A DNA stretch of 64,000 nucleotides, from NCBI GenBank assembly GCA_943787375.1, contig CALSME010000002.1:62001-126000 (forward strand). Reading direction: 5' to 3'. The notes beneath the pieces are model-generated. The model saw only the letters and a list, made by a program, of their open reading frames with translations. It was not told the DNA's origin and did not search any database. The stretch's first letter is position 1. Each line of letters starts with the position of its first letter. A program made the translations under genes and the position numbers. The DNA is from an uncultured Polaribacter sp. (GTDB lineage Bacteria > Bacteroidota > Bacteroidia > Flavobacteriales > Flavobacteriaceae). Below are positions 19,253-28,803 of the stretch, one piece after another.

Positions 19253-20305
19253 TCAATTAGTTTTCGCTTTAAAGTCTTTCAAAAAATTGGCGATTAAAAC
19301 GGGAACAGGATAATTTTCAACATCCGCCCAGTCAATGTTTGCATCAAAAGCAGTTTTTGGTCTCACAATCCAGAATTGAGTATAGAGGTGTTGGTGAGAT
19401 AACTTATGGACAATCTCTTTTTTATTGAATAATGAAATTGAGACCTTTTCAGGAAATAAACTGATAAATTCCTCTTTGGAAATTAGTGCTTCTCCAGAGA
19501 TGTTTTGAGTGGTTTCTATGAGTGGAAATTGGTACAAACCTTGCCAAATTCCATTTCCTTTTCTTTCTGATAGAATGGTTTTATCATCGACAGTTTGTAT
19601 GACTAAAAAATTAAAATAGCGCTTCTTAACTTTTATTTTTTTGTTTTTTAACGGCAATACTTTGGTTAATTTTTTTTCAAAAGCAACACAACTGTCTGCA
19701 AAGGGACAACTTTCACATAGCGGATTTTGCGGCTTGCAGTGCAATGCGCCAAAATCCATAATTGCTTGATTAAAGTTTCCTGGCTGAGTAACATCTATTA
19801 AGGATTGCGCTAGTGCTTTAAACTCTTTAATTCCTGCAGACGAGTTTGTTGAGGTGTGAATGCCAAAGTATCGGGAAAGCACCCTAAAAACATTCCCATC
19901 TACAACTGCTGTGGGTTCATCAAAACAAATTGAAGCAATGGCCGATGCAGTGTAATCTCCAATTCCTTTTAATTTTATAATTTCAAGATATGAACTAGGA
20001 AATTCGCCGTTTAGCTCGTAAGCAATGTGTTTTGCTGCTGCATGTAAGTTTCTTGCTCGCGAGTAATACCCTAGGCCTTGCCACATTTTTAAGACGGTAC
20101 TTTCGTCTGCCTTTGCAAGGTCGAAAACTGTAGGAAAAGTGGTAGTAAACTTCAAATAATAAGACAAGCCTTGTGCAACTCTTGTTTGTTGCAGCATCAC
20201 TTCTGATAGCCAAATGAAATAAGGATTCCTGCTTTTACGCCATGGCAATTCTCTTTTGTTTTGTAAGTACCAGTATGTTAATATGTTAGAAAAAGCCATT
20301 GTCAA
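19253..20305 (-). CDS. mutY: A/G-specific adenine glycosylase
   Basis: ELPWRKSRNPYFIWLSEVMLQQTRV, LKGIGDYTASAIASICF, Fe-S motif CKPQNPLCESCPFADSC. Confidence 0.97.
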   Translation of the reverse strand: MTMAFSNILTYWYLQNKRELPWRKSRNPYFIWLSEVMLQQTRVAQGLSYYLKFTTTFPTVFDLAKADESTVLKMWQGLGYYSRARNLHAAAKHIAYELNGEFPSSYLEIIKLKGIGDYTASAIASICFDEPTAVVDGNVFRVLSRYFGIHTSTNSSAGIKEFKALAQSLIDVTQPGNFNQAIMDFGALHCKPQNPLCESCPFADSCVAFEKKLTKVLPLKNKKIKVKKRYFNFLVIQTVDDKTILSERKGNGIWQGLYQFPLIETTQNISGEALISKEEFISLFPEKVSISLFNKKEIVHKLSHQHLYTQFWIVRPKTAFDANIDWADVENYPVPVLIANFLKDFKAKTN

Positions 20306-20362
20306 GAAATAGATTTGTAATATTGCATTTTAAAATTCGTACAAATTTAAGCTTTAATTTTC

Positions 20363-20403
20363 TTGGAATTGATTAATTATCATATATTTGCATCCGCATT
20401 TTT
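20363..20403 (+). promoter_or_regulatory. Promoter of HU gene: TTG-N17-TATATTTGCATCCGCATTTTT
   Basis: Same spacing and same 20-bp core as the rplU promoter. Confidence 0.75.
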
Positions 20404-20440
20404 GGAAGTAAATTAATAAAAATCTAGTAAAAATAAAGAC

Positions 20441-20731
20441 ATGACGAAAGCAGATATCGTATCAAAAATTTCAGACAAAACTGGTATTGAAAAAACAGAT
20501 GTATTAGCAACTGTTGAAGCATTTATGACTGAAGTAAAAGATGCATTGGAAAGTGGTAACAACGTTTATTTAAGAGGTTTTGGTAGTTTTATTATCAAAA
20601 CTAGAGCCGAAAAAACTGGTAGAAATATTTCAAAGAATACAACTATTAAGATTCCTGCACACAACATACCAGCCTTTAAACCGGCTAAAACTTTTACTGA
20701 AGGAGTAAAAAACAAAGTAACTGTTAAGTAG
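20441..20731 (+). CDS. HU/IHF-family DNA-binding protein
   Basis: MTKADIVSKISDKTGIEKTDVLATVEAFM, VYLRGFGSFIIKTRAEKTGRN. Confidence 0.97.
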   Translation: MTKADIVSKISDKTGIEKTDVLATVEAFMTEVKDALESGNNVYLRGFGSFIIKTRAEKTGRNISKNTTIKIPAHNIPAFKPAKTFTEGVKNKVTVK

Positions 20732-20784
20732 TAAAAAAAACATTAATCTAAATCTTCATTGATTTAAAAAAAAATCTCGTAATT

Positions 20785-20874
20785 ATGCCAAGTGGTAAAA
20801 AAAGAAAGAGAGCTAAGATCTCTACACACAAAAGAAAGAAAAGAGCTAGAGCAAACAGACACAAGAAAAAGTAA
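20785..20874 (+). CDS. 29-aa highly basic small protein (not in the ORF track)
   Basis: ATG..TAA encodes MPSGKKRKRAKISTHKRKKRARANRHKKK; stop codon lies inside the downstream terminator hairpin. Confidence 0.75.
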   Translation: MPSGKKRKRAKISTHKRKKRARANRHKKK

Positions 20875-20891
20875 GCCTCCGCTTACTTTTT
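20866..20891 (+). terminator. Hairpin terminator AAAAAGTAAGC-CTCC-GCTTACTTTTT
   Basis: Inverted repeat followed by a T run, overlapping the end of the small ORF. Confidence 0.8.
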
Positions 20892-20932
20892 CGTTTATTT
20901 AATAGCGAAAAACAAAAAGTTCATTGACATTA

Positions 20933-21024
20933 GAAGATTTTTTAAAACTGCAAAGGCAGTAAATCTTCGCACGGTATTATAAAATACCTGACAATATTAA
21001 TCCATCTACACAATAATTGTGTAG
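20933..21024 (+). promoter_or_regulatory. Three-stem-loop leader upstream of rng
   Basis: GAAGATTT(tttaaa)ACTGC-aaag-GCAGT-AAATCTTC; GGTATT-ATAA-AATACC; CTACACAAT-A-ATTGTGTAG, all within 92 nt before the ATG at 21044. Confidence 0.6.
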
Positions 21025-21043
21025 TGTTAAAACCAAATTCAGC

Positions 21044-22576
21044 ATGAAAAGAACAGAATTAATAATTCGTACAAATTCATCTGATATTGATTTTGCCTTA
21101 TTAAAAGATGGGAAACTTATTGAATTAAATAATGAAACAACTGATAACAAATTCTCTGTTGGCGATATTTTTTTAGCCAAAATAGGAAAGGTGTTAACAG
21201 GCTTAAACGCAGCATTTGTAAATGTTGGTTATCCTAAAGACGGATTTCTACATTATCATGATTTAGGCGCGCAAGTAAATTCATTAACGACATTCCTTAA
21301 GAAAGTAAGCACAGGTAAGTATAAAGAATTCACTTTAAAGAACTTCCAATTTCAGGGAGACATTCACAAAGACGGTAGTATTAACGAAGTACTAAAGACA
21401 GGTCAAAATCTGTTGGTACAAATTGTAAAAGAACCAATTTCTACAAAAGGCCCAAGATTAAGCTCAGACCTATCTATTGCTGGTAGATTTTTAGTTTTAG
21501 TTCCTTTTTCTAACAGGGTTTCGGTTTCTCAAAAAATAGAAGACCCAAAAGAAAAAGAACGCTTAAAAAGATTAGCAAAAAGCATTAGACCAAAAGGTTT
21601 TGGTGTTATCTTAAGAACTGTTGCCGAAGGCAAAAAAGTAGCAGAACTAGATAAAGATTTGCAGAACTCATTAGAACGTTGGAAAGCGACGTGTAAGCGA
21701 ATTGCGAACACAAACACTCCAACAAAAATATTGAGTGAATTAAACAGAGCATCTTCTATTCTAAGAGATGTTATGAATGAATCTTTTACAAATATTGTAA
21801 CCAATGATGCATCGCTTCAGGAAGAAATAAAGGAGTATTTGCAAGAAATTTATCCTGAAAAGGAAGAAATTGTAAAACTACACACTTCTGAAGTGCCAAT
21901 TTTCGAGAAATACGGAATAGAAAGACAAATAAAAACGTCATTTGGTAAAACAGTTTCTATGAGTAGAGGCGCTTATTTAGTTATTGAACACACAGAAGCT
22001 TTACACGTTATAGACGTAAATAGTGGAAACCGTTCTAACAAAGCTGGCTCGCAAGAAGACACTGCATTAGAAGTAAATTTAATTGCTGCTTCTGAAGTAG
22101 CACGACAGTTACAACTGCGTGATATGGGAGGAATTATAGTGGTTGATTTTATTGATTTGCATTCGGCAGAAAATAGAAACAAACTCTATCAGCATTTAAA
22201 AGAAGAAATGTCTTTTGATAGAACAAAGCATAAGATTCTACCTCCAAGTAAATTTGGTTTGATACAAATTACAAGACAAAGGGTAAGACCCGAGTTGAGT
22301 ATAAAAACTACCGAATCAAACCCAAATAAAAACGGAGAAGTAGAAGCACCAATTGTGCTGTTAGATAAGATAGAAGCAGACTTAGAAAAGTTTGTTTTGA
22401 ATAAGAAAAATAAAAAGACGAGCCTACACGTGCACCCTTTTATTGCTGCTTATTTAACAAAAGGAGTATCATCAATTCGTTTTAAATGGTACTTAAAACA
22501 TAAAAAGTGGATTACAATTATACCTAGAGACGCTTACACCTACTTACATTTTAGATTTAAAGCTATAAAAAGCTAA
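21044..22576 (+). CDS. rng: Ribonuclease G/E family
   Basis: MKRTELIIRTNSSDIDFALLKDGKL, S1-like domain, GGIIVVDFIDL; start trimmed from 21017. Confidence 0.96.
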   Translation: MKRTELIIRTNSSDIDFALLKDGKLIELNNETTDNKFSVGDIFLAKIGKVLTGLNAAFVNVGYPKDGFLHYHDLGAQVNSLTTFLKKVSTGKYKEFTLKNFQFQGDIHKDGSINEVLKTGQNLLVQIVKEPISTKGPRLSSDLSIAGRFLVLVPFSNRVSVSQKIEDPKEKERLKRLAKSIRPKGFGVILRTVAEGKKVAELDKDLQNSLERWKATCKRIANTNTPTKILSELNRASSILRDVMNESFTNIVTNDASLQEEIKEYLQEIYPEKEEIVKLHTSEVPIFEKYGIERQIKTSFGKTVSMSRGAYLVIEHTEALHVIDVNSGNRSNKAGSQEDTALEVNLIAASEVARQLQLRDMGGIIVVDFIDLHSAENRNKLYQHLKEEMSFDRTKHKILPPSKFGLIQITRQRVRPELSIKTTESNPNKNGEVEAPIVLLDKIEADLEKFVLNKKNKKTSLHVHPFIAAYLTKGVSSIRFKWYLKHKKWITIIPRDAYTYLHFRFKAIKS

Positions 22577-22614
22577 AAAACTATCTTTTAAGTAAAGGCA
22601 ATAATTTTTTATCA

Positions 22615-22650
22615 AAAAAAACCCGCAACTTACCTTGTGGGTTTTTTTAT
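22615..22650. terminator. Rho-independent terminator after rng
   Basis: AAAACCCGCAA...TTGTGGGTTTTTTT. Confidence 0.85.
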
Positions 22651-22670
22651 TTTACGAGAATTCGAAATCC

Positions 22671-23702
22671 TTATTTCTTATACTTTAAAACTTCGCTTCG
22701 TCCTTTTTTAAAAATTTGATTGCTATTCCCTTTGCCTTTTCTCAATTCTTTTTGAACCTCAGCGGGAAGCTGAATCGTCTCTTGACAATCTATCGAACAA
22801 GTATTTTCCATTTTCTCTGAACAGGCATCGCATTGAATAAATAATAAATGACAGCCTTCGTTTGCACAGTTGGTATGTGTATTAGAAGCAGCCCCACATT
22901 GATGACAATTTGAAACAACATCCGCTGTAATTTTTTCTGCTCTTCGATGATCGAATACAAAATTCTTACCAATAAACTTATTTTCAATGCCTTCTGCTTG
23001 TACTTGACGGGTGTACTCTATAATTCCACCTTCCAACTGAAAAACATTCTTAAATCCCTTGTGTTTGTAATACGCAGATGCTTTTTCACAACGAATTCCA
23101 CCTGTACAATACATTAACAGGTTTTTATCTTCTTTATGGTCTTTTAAGTCTTCTTCAATAATATCTAATGAATCTCGAAACGTATCTACATCCGGAGTTA
23201 CTGCCCCCTCAAAATAACCAATTTCACTTTCGTAATGATTCCGCATATCCACACAAACCGTATCAGGATTTGCCAACATCTTATTGAATGCTTCTGCATT
23301 TAAATGAACACCAATATCTGTGACATCGAAAGTAGCGTCTTCCAAACCGTCGGCAACAATCTTGTTCCGCACTTTTACTTTCAGTTTTAAAAACGATTTA
23401 TTATGTTGCTCTATGGCAACATTCAAACGAATGTCTTTTAAAAATGAAATGGTATCTAATTGATCTTTAAGCGCGAAAAAATTTTCTGAAGGAACGGATA
23501 ATTGCGCATTGATGCCTTCATACGAAACATAAATTCTACCCAAAACATCCAATGCGTTCCATTCTAAGAATAATTTATCTCGAAGTAATTTTGGGTTTTC
23601 TATCTTATAGTATTGATAGAATGAAATGGTAAGGCGGTCTTTCCCTGCCTCATCTATTAATGCAGCACGTTCTATGGCGCTTAACTTATTGTACAGTTGC
23701 AT
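22671..23702 (-). CDS. trhO: Rhodanese-related tRNA hydroxylation protein TrhO/YceA
   Basis: VDMRNHYESEIGYFEGA, LMYCTGGIRCEKASAYYKHKGFKNVFQLEGGI. Confidence 0.93.
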   Translation of the reverse strand: MQLYNKLSAIERAALIDEAGKDRLTISFYQYYKIENPKLLRDKLFLEWNALDVLGRIYVSYEGINAQLSVPSENFFALKDQLDTISFLKDIRLNVAIEQHNKSFLKLKVKVRNKIVADGLEDATFDVTDIGVHLNAEAFNKMLANPDTVCVDMRNHYESEIGYFEGAVTPDVDTFRDSLDIIEEDLKDHKEDKNLLMYCTGGIRCEKASAYYKHKGFKNVFQLEGGIIEYTRQVQAEGIENKFIGKNFVFDHRRAEKITADVVSNCHQCGAASNTHTNCANEGCHLLFIQCDACSEKMENTCSIDCQETIQLPAEVQKELRKGKGNSNQIFKKGRSEVLKYKK

Positions 23703-23995
23703 GCTATACTTTTTTAGTTATTGATTATTTAATCCCACAAAATTAAGGTTTTTAGACCGAATTCCACAAATCAAATAAACTATTAACTTCGTTTATGAAT
23801 GAAATCGCTACGATTCGTATGTTTTGTTTTTTAAGTTTAATTTTAAACAGCAGAATTCTATGTAGATTAATTTTAAACTTTAGTTGATTTATAACACTTT
23901 AAGGGAATTAAATCGTTCTTTTTTTTAGCATCTTTGCAATATCAAAACATATAAATTATCTTTTCTGTAAAAGCAGAAATCTAAAAGAATTACTT

Positions 23996-24985
23996 ATGAA
24001 AGTAGCTATTGTAGGCGCAACTGGCATGGTTGGCACCGTAATGTTGAAAGTCTTAGAAGAACGTAATCTACCCATAACGGAATTAATTCCTGTGGCCTCT
24101 GCACGTTCTGCCGGAAAGAAATTAACCTATAAAGGATCCGATTATACGGTAGTTACTTTAGCCGATGCACTAAAAATGAGCCCTGATGTAGCATTGTTCT
24201 CTGCAGGCGGAGATACTTCATTAGAATGGGCTCCAAAATTTGCCGAAGTAGGCACCACCGTAATTGACAATTCATCGGCTTGGAGAATGGACCCTACTAA
24301 AAAATTGGTAGTTCCAGAAATCAATGGTGATGTATTAACCACGGAAGATAAAATAATTGCAAATCCAAATTGCTCAACCATTCAATTGGTAATGGCATTA
24401 GGACCTTTGCACAAAAAATACACGATGAAACGGGTGGTCATCTCTACGTATCAATCGGTATCTGGATCGGGTATAAAAGCAGTACAACAATTAGACAATG
24501 AAGAAGCGGGAATTGAAGGTGCAATGGCATACCCACATAAAATTGGAAGAAATGCATTGCCGCATTGTGATGTTTTTTTAGAAAACGGATACACGAAAGA
24601 AGAAATGAAATTGGTTAAAGAGCCTAAGAAAATTTTACGCGACGATTCCTTTTCAGTAACCGCAACTGCCGTAAGAATACCAACATCTGGAGGCCATTCT
24701 GAAGCTGTTAATGTGCAATTTAAAAATGATTTTGATTTGACGGAAGTACGTCAAATATTATCCAATACTCCTGGTGTTATTGTACAAGACGACTTGGCAA
24801 ATAATTTATATCCGATGGCCATAAACGCACATGATAAAGACGAAGTATTTGTTGGACGAATTAGAAGGGATGAATCTCAGGAAAATACCTTAAATTTGTG
24901 GATCGTTGCAGACAACCTAAGAAAAGGTGCTGCGACCAACACAGTTCAAATTGCCGAATATTTAATTGCAAATAATTTGGTTTAA
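23996..24985 (+). CDS. asd: Aspartate-semialdehyde dehydrogenase
   Basis: MKVAIVGATGMVGTVMLKVLEER, IANPNCSTIQLVMALGPL. Confidence 0.97.
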   Translation: MKVAIVGATGMVGTVMLKVLEERNLPITELIPVASARSAGKKLTYKGSDYTVVTLADALKMSPDVALFSAGGDTSLEWAPKFAEVGTTVIDNSSAWRMDPTKKLVVPEINGDVLTTEDKIIANPNCSTIQLVMALGPLHKKYTMKRVVISTYQSVSGSGIKAVQQLDNEEAGIEGAMAYPHKIGRNALPHCDVFLENGYTKEEMKLVKEPKKILRDDSFSVTATAVRIPTSGGHSEAVNVQFKNDFDLTEVRQILSNTPGVIVQDDLANNLYPMAINAHDKDEVFVGRIRRDESQENTLNLWIVADNLRKGAATNTVQIAEYLIANNLV

Positions 24986-24999
24986 TCTATCCTATTTTA

Positions 25000-26046
25000 A
25001 TGGCAACATTTTACAATCTAGACATAAAAGAAGTAAAACAAGAAACCGCATCTGCGGTTTCTGTAGTATTTAACATTCCTGAAAACTTGAAATCTGAGTT
25101 TCATTTTTCTGCTGGACAATACATCACACTTCAAAAAGAAATTGACAACAATATCATTCGACGGGCTTATTCTATTTGCTCTACTCCTGAAAGTGGCGAA
25201 GTTCGGGTCGCTATTAAAGCGGTTGAAAAGGGCGTCTTTTCGACCTATGCAACGACCCTTTTAAAGGCGGGTGATGCGCTTGAAGTTTCTGCACCAGAAG
25301 GACGTTTTTTATTACATCCAGAAACAAATAAAAATTACATCGGGTTTGCCGCAGGTTCTGGGATTACACCAGTATTATCAATGTTAAAAACAGTTCTAGA
25401 AACTGAACCAACAGCAACTTTTACTTTGATTTATGGGAATAAATCGATCGAAGACACCTTGTTCTTCGAGGCGTTAAATAGTTTAAAAGAAATTCATTCG
25501 GAACGATTAAACCTCCACTATATTTTCAGTAGAGAAGACGTAAAAAATGCATTACGTGGTAGAATTAATGAAAATGTAACCGACTTTTTTGTGAAAAGTA
25601 GGTATAAGGAAACTTCTTTTGATGCGGCCTATTTATGCGGTCCAGAAGGAATGATTAAAGAAGTGTCAAAGACACTTGCCAAAAATAATGTTTCGAAAGA
25701 AAACATCCACTTCGAGCTTTTTACCGTTACTGTTGACAAAGAAAGTGCTGAACAAGTAAAAGAAGGAGAAACCGAAGTTACGATCCTTTTAGACGATGAA
25801 ACATCGACTTTTACAATGCAACAAACAGATGATATTCTGGCAGCAAGTTTGCGAAACGACTTAGATGCTCCTTACTCATGTCAAGGAGGTGTATGTAGTT
25901 CTTGTTTATGTAAAGTTACCGAAGGAAAAGCGGTCATGGTTAAAAATGCTATTTTAACCGAAAGTGAAATCGCTGATGGATTTATTTTAGCTTGTCAAGC
26001 CTACCCAACAACAGCAAAAATTACAATTGATTTTGATGATGTATAA
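25000..26046 (+). CDS. Ferredoxin-NADP reductase with C-terminal 2Fe-2S domain (PaaE-like)
   Basis: RRAYSICSTPESGEVRVAIK, AAGSGITPVLSMLKT, C-terminal CQGGVCSSCLCKV. Confidence 0.93.
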   Translation: MATFYNLDIKEVKQETASAVSVVFNIPENLKSEFHFSAGQYITLQKEIDNNIIRRAYSICSTPESGEVRVAIKAVEKGVFSTYATTLLKAGDALEVSAPEGRFLLHPETNKNYIGFAAGSGITPVLSMLKTVLETEPTATFTLIYGNKSIEDTLFFEALNSLKEIHSERLNLHYIFSREDVKNALRGRINENVTDFFVKSRYKETSFDAAYLCGPEGMIKEVSKTLAKNNVSKENIHFELFTVTVDKESAEQVKEGETEVTILLDDETSTFTMQQTDDILAASLRNDLDAPYSCQGGVCSSCLCKVTEGKAVMVKNAILTESEIADGFILACQAYPTTAKITIDFDDV

Positions 26047-26140
26047 TACAATATCATTATTTATATATTGAAATTCGTTGTGTCTTCTGTGGTAAAAATA
26101 ACTCTTCAAGAAACTAAAATATTATTCCTATTTTTAACCA

Positions 26141-26815
26141 ATGGATATTTACGACTTTCAAAACGCTTTTCTAATTGGATTCTTCATGGCTTTCATGATT
26201 GGACCCGTTTTTTTTGTGCTCATCCAAACCAGCATTCTGAAAGGCGCAAGAGCAGCTATTGTTTTCGATTTAGGCGTTCTCTTAGGAGATGTCTCTTTTA
26301 TATTAATTGCCTATTACGGCAGCCGTTCCTTATTAGAAAAAATAAAAGATGACCCAAGACTCTTCTTCATTGGAGGTTTGGCTTTGGTTATTTACGGACT
26401 CATTACGTATTTAGAAAAAGAAGGGAAGAAAGAAGCGCTAGCAACGAACAATACGGTCACGATTCCGCTTAAAAATAACTACCTAAAGGGCTTTTTTAAA
26501 GGCTTCTTTTTAAACTTTATAAATGTTGGTGTTTTGGCATTTTGGCTGGGTATTGTTTTGGTAATTGGACCCACTTTAAAAATGGATCAAACCGCAATTT
26601 TCTGGTACTTTGGAACAATTTTGACGGCGTACTTTCTGACGGATTTAGGAAAGATTTTTTTAGCCAAACAATTAAAGAGTAAAATGACGCCTTCGGTAAT
26701 TTTCCGCACAAAAAAAATTATGGGAATCATCTTAATTGTTTGTGGGGTCTTTTTAATGCTACAAGGTTTCATTCCGAATGAAAAAATGGATGGACTTATA
26801 CAAATTGGAGAATAA
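26141..26815 (+). CDS. LysE family translocator
   Basis: GFFMAFMIGPVFFVLIQTSILKGARAAIVFDLGVLLGDVSFI. Confidence 0.92.
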   Translation: MDIYDFQNAFLIGFFMAFMIGPVFFVLIQTSILKGARAAIVFDLGVLLGDVSFILIAYYGSRSLLEKIKDDPRLFFIGGLALVIYGLITYLEKEGKKEALATNNTVTIPLKNNYLKGFFKGFFLNFINVGVLAFWLGIVLVIGPTLKMDQTAIFWYFGTILTAYFLTDLGKIFLAKQLKSKMTPSVIFRTKKIMGIILIVCGVFLMLQGFIPNEKMDGLIQIGE

Positions 26816-26843
26816 AAAAAGCGAAGTTTTCACCTCGCTTTTT
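26816..26843. terminator. Bidirectional terminator
   Basis: AAAAAGCGAAG...CTCGCTTTTT between convergent genes. Confidence 0.75.
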
Positions 26844-26893
26844 GATTCATTTTCTCTTATAGGTAGGAACTGTTTTTCAGCAGTCATAAAATA

Positions 26894-28777
26894 TTACTCC
26901 ACTTCAAAAATGTTATTGTCGTCATTGACATCTGCCATGAGTTTACTGCTGTCAATCACCACCGATTTTATTTTTTTTGCCGTTTTAAAAGTATAGGTTG
27001 GATGTGCCCAAGCCCAATCTTCTAATACCGTTGCAGAAGTTGGTTTGTTCCCACGCATCACTCTTAATGGAATATTAAAACTTTCTACAGAACCATCAAC
27101 ATAGGTAACGTCAACATCTACTGGCATTGGCATTTGACCAATTCTTTCGAGTGTAACTTCAGTCCCAATTACGGTTTTAACTCCGTAGTCAATGGTGTGC
27201 GTGGTCTGAATCCATTCGTTTAAATACCAGTCTAAATGAATTCCAGAAACTTTTTCCATTGTTCTTTTGATATCGTTTGGAGTTGGGTGTTTAAAACTAA
27301 AGTCTGTAAAGTACTTTTTCAATCCTTTCGCAACATTCTCGGCACCAATTACATATTCTAATTGCGACAAAAACATACTTCCTTTTCCATAACTTCCAAC
27401 ACTATACGCTGCATTGGTATTGTATCGGTCTGCATGGGTTGTCAAAGGTTCTTCTAAACCATTTTTTGTAATATAATTATACCCCCTGTAAGGACCTGAA
27501 TTTGGGTTTTTACCTTCCGAATTCTTCAAGATTTCTGCAGAAGCCTTGTTTGAAATATAGGACGTAAATCCTTCATCCATCCAAGGATGTAAACTTTCGT
27601 TAGACGCCAACAAAAACTGAAACCAAGTATGTGCCAATTCATGCGCAGTTACTCCAAAAAGGCTTCCATATTTTCTTTTCCCAGTAATTAAAGTGGCCAT
27701 CGCATATTCCATTCCGCCGTCTCCACCTTGTATCACAGAGTATTGTTTGTAAGGATACTGCCCAATGTGCTTACTAAAATAAGTCATTAAAGCTGCTGTT
27801 GGTTTTTGTAAGTCTTTCCAGTTTTTTAAATACGCTGGTGCTAAATTTTTCTTGTACAGAAAGTGTAAATCAATTCCATTGTCCATTTTTAACACATCGT
27901 GCTTATATTCTGGATCTGCTGCCCAAACAAAATCATGCACCTTTGGTGCTTTAAAATGCCAGGTCAATTTATCCGTTGATGGTATATTTAACGGTTTTGA
28001 ATCCTCCTCATAACCATGCCCAATTTCTTGGGGGTTTTGTAAATACCCTGTTCCACCAACAACGTAAGTTTTATCGATGGTTAATTTTACATCAAAATTA
28101 CCCCAAACTCCGTGAAACTCTCGTGCAATGTAGGGTGGTGTGTGCCATCCTTGGAAATCATATTCCGCCATTTTTGGATACCATTGCGCCATTGAAAGTG
28201 CAACTCCTTCTTTATTATTTCTTCCAGAACGACGAATTTGTGCAGGAACTTGCGCTTCAAAAACCATATCAAAAGTGACACTTTCACCTGATTTAATTGG
28301 GGTGTCTAAGGTAACTTCTAAAATTGTACCCACCGCTTCGAAAGCTACAGAAATACCATTTTGTTGTAAAGAATTTACTTTAATATATCCAATTTCATTA
28401 GGTTGTAATTTACTAATTCTGTCTCCGACTCTTCGGTCTGGATCTTTAATGTTTAAAGACCGTACGTCCATTTGAGAGCCCGGTTGAAAGGCATTAAAAT
28501 ACAAGTGATAAAAAACTTTGGTCAATTCGTCTGGCGAATTGTTGGTGTACACTGCTTTCTGAGTTCCTTTGTATTGATAGTTGTTTACATCTACATCAAT
28601 ATCCATTGAATAATCAATCTGTTGTTGCCAATAAGAAGCAGTTTCTATTGTGGTTGATTGTTTGTAAACGACTTCTTTTGTTTGCTTACAAGAAAGCATC
28701 CACAAGGTCATAAAAGCAACTAGTAATAATTTTTTCATTTTCTTTATATTTAAATACTCCTTTTTTTTCGATTTCAC
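26894..28777 (-). CDS. M1 family metallopeptidase (lipoprotein)
   Basis: HELAHTWFQ + E zinc motif; GGMEYAMATLI; lipobox LSCKQ after an internal Met (start probably near 28738). Confidence 0.95.
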   Translation of the reverse strand: MKSKKKEYLNIKKMKKLLLVAFMTLWMLSCKQTKEVVYKQSTTIETASYWQQQIDYSMDIDVDVNNYQYKGTQKAVYTNNSPDELTKVFYHLYFNAFQPGSQMDVRSLNIKDPDRRVGDRISKLQPNEIGYIKVNSLQQNGISVAFEAVGTILEVTLDTPIKSGESVTFDMVFEAQVPAQIRRSGRNNKEGVALSMAQWYPKMAEYDFQGWHTPPYIAREFHGVWGNFDVKLTIDKTYVVGGTGYLQNPQEIGHGYEEDSKPLNIPSTDKLTWHFKAPKVHDFVWAADPEYKHDVLKMDNGIDLHFLYKKNLAPAYLKNWKDLQKPTAALMTYFSKHIGQYPYKQYSVIQGGDGGMEYAMATLITGKRKYGSLFGVTAHELAHTWFQFLLASNESLHPWMDEGFTSYISNKASAEILKNSEGKNPNSGPYRGYNYITKNGLEEPLTTHADRYNTNAAYSVGSYGKGSMFLSQLEYVIGAENVAKGLKKYFTDFSFKHPTPNDIKRTMEKVSGIHLDWYLNEWIQTTHTIDYGVKTVIGTEVTLERIGQMPMPVDVDVTYVDGSVESFNIPLRVMRGNKPTSATVLEDWAWAHPTYTFKTAKKIKSVVIDSSKLMADVNDDNNIFEVE

Positions 28778-28803
28778 TTAGACAAACAAAATACTGTTTC
28801 GTG

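Noticed and set aside
26068-26352. 94-aa plus-strand ORF overlapping the LysE-family gene start
   Set aside because: Out-of-frame overlap with a clear LysE CDS; composition looks like frame-shifted membrane protein.
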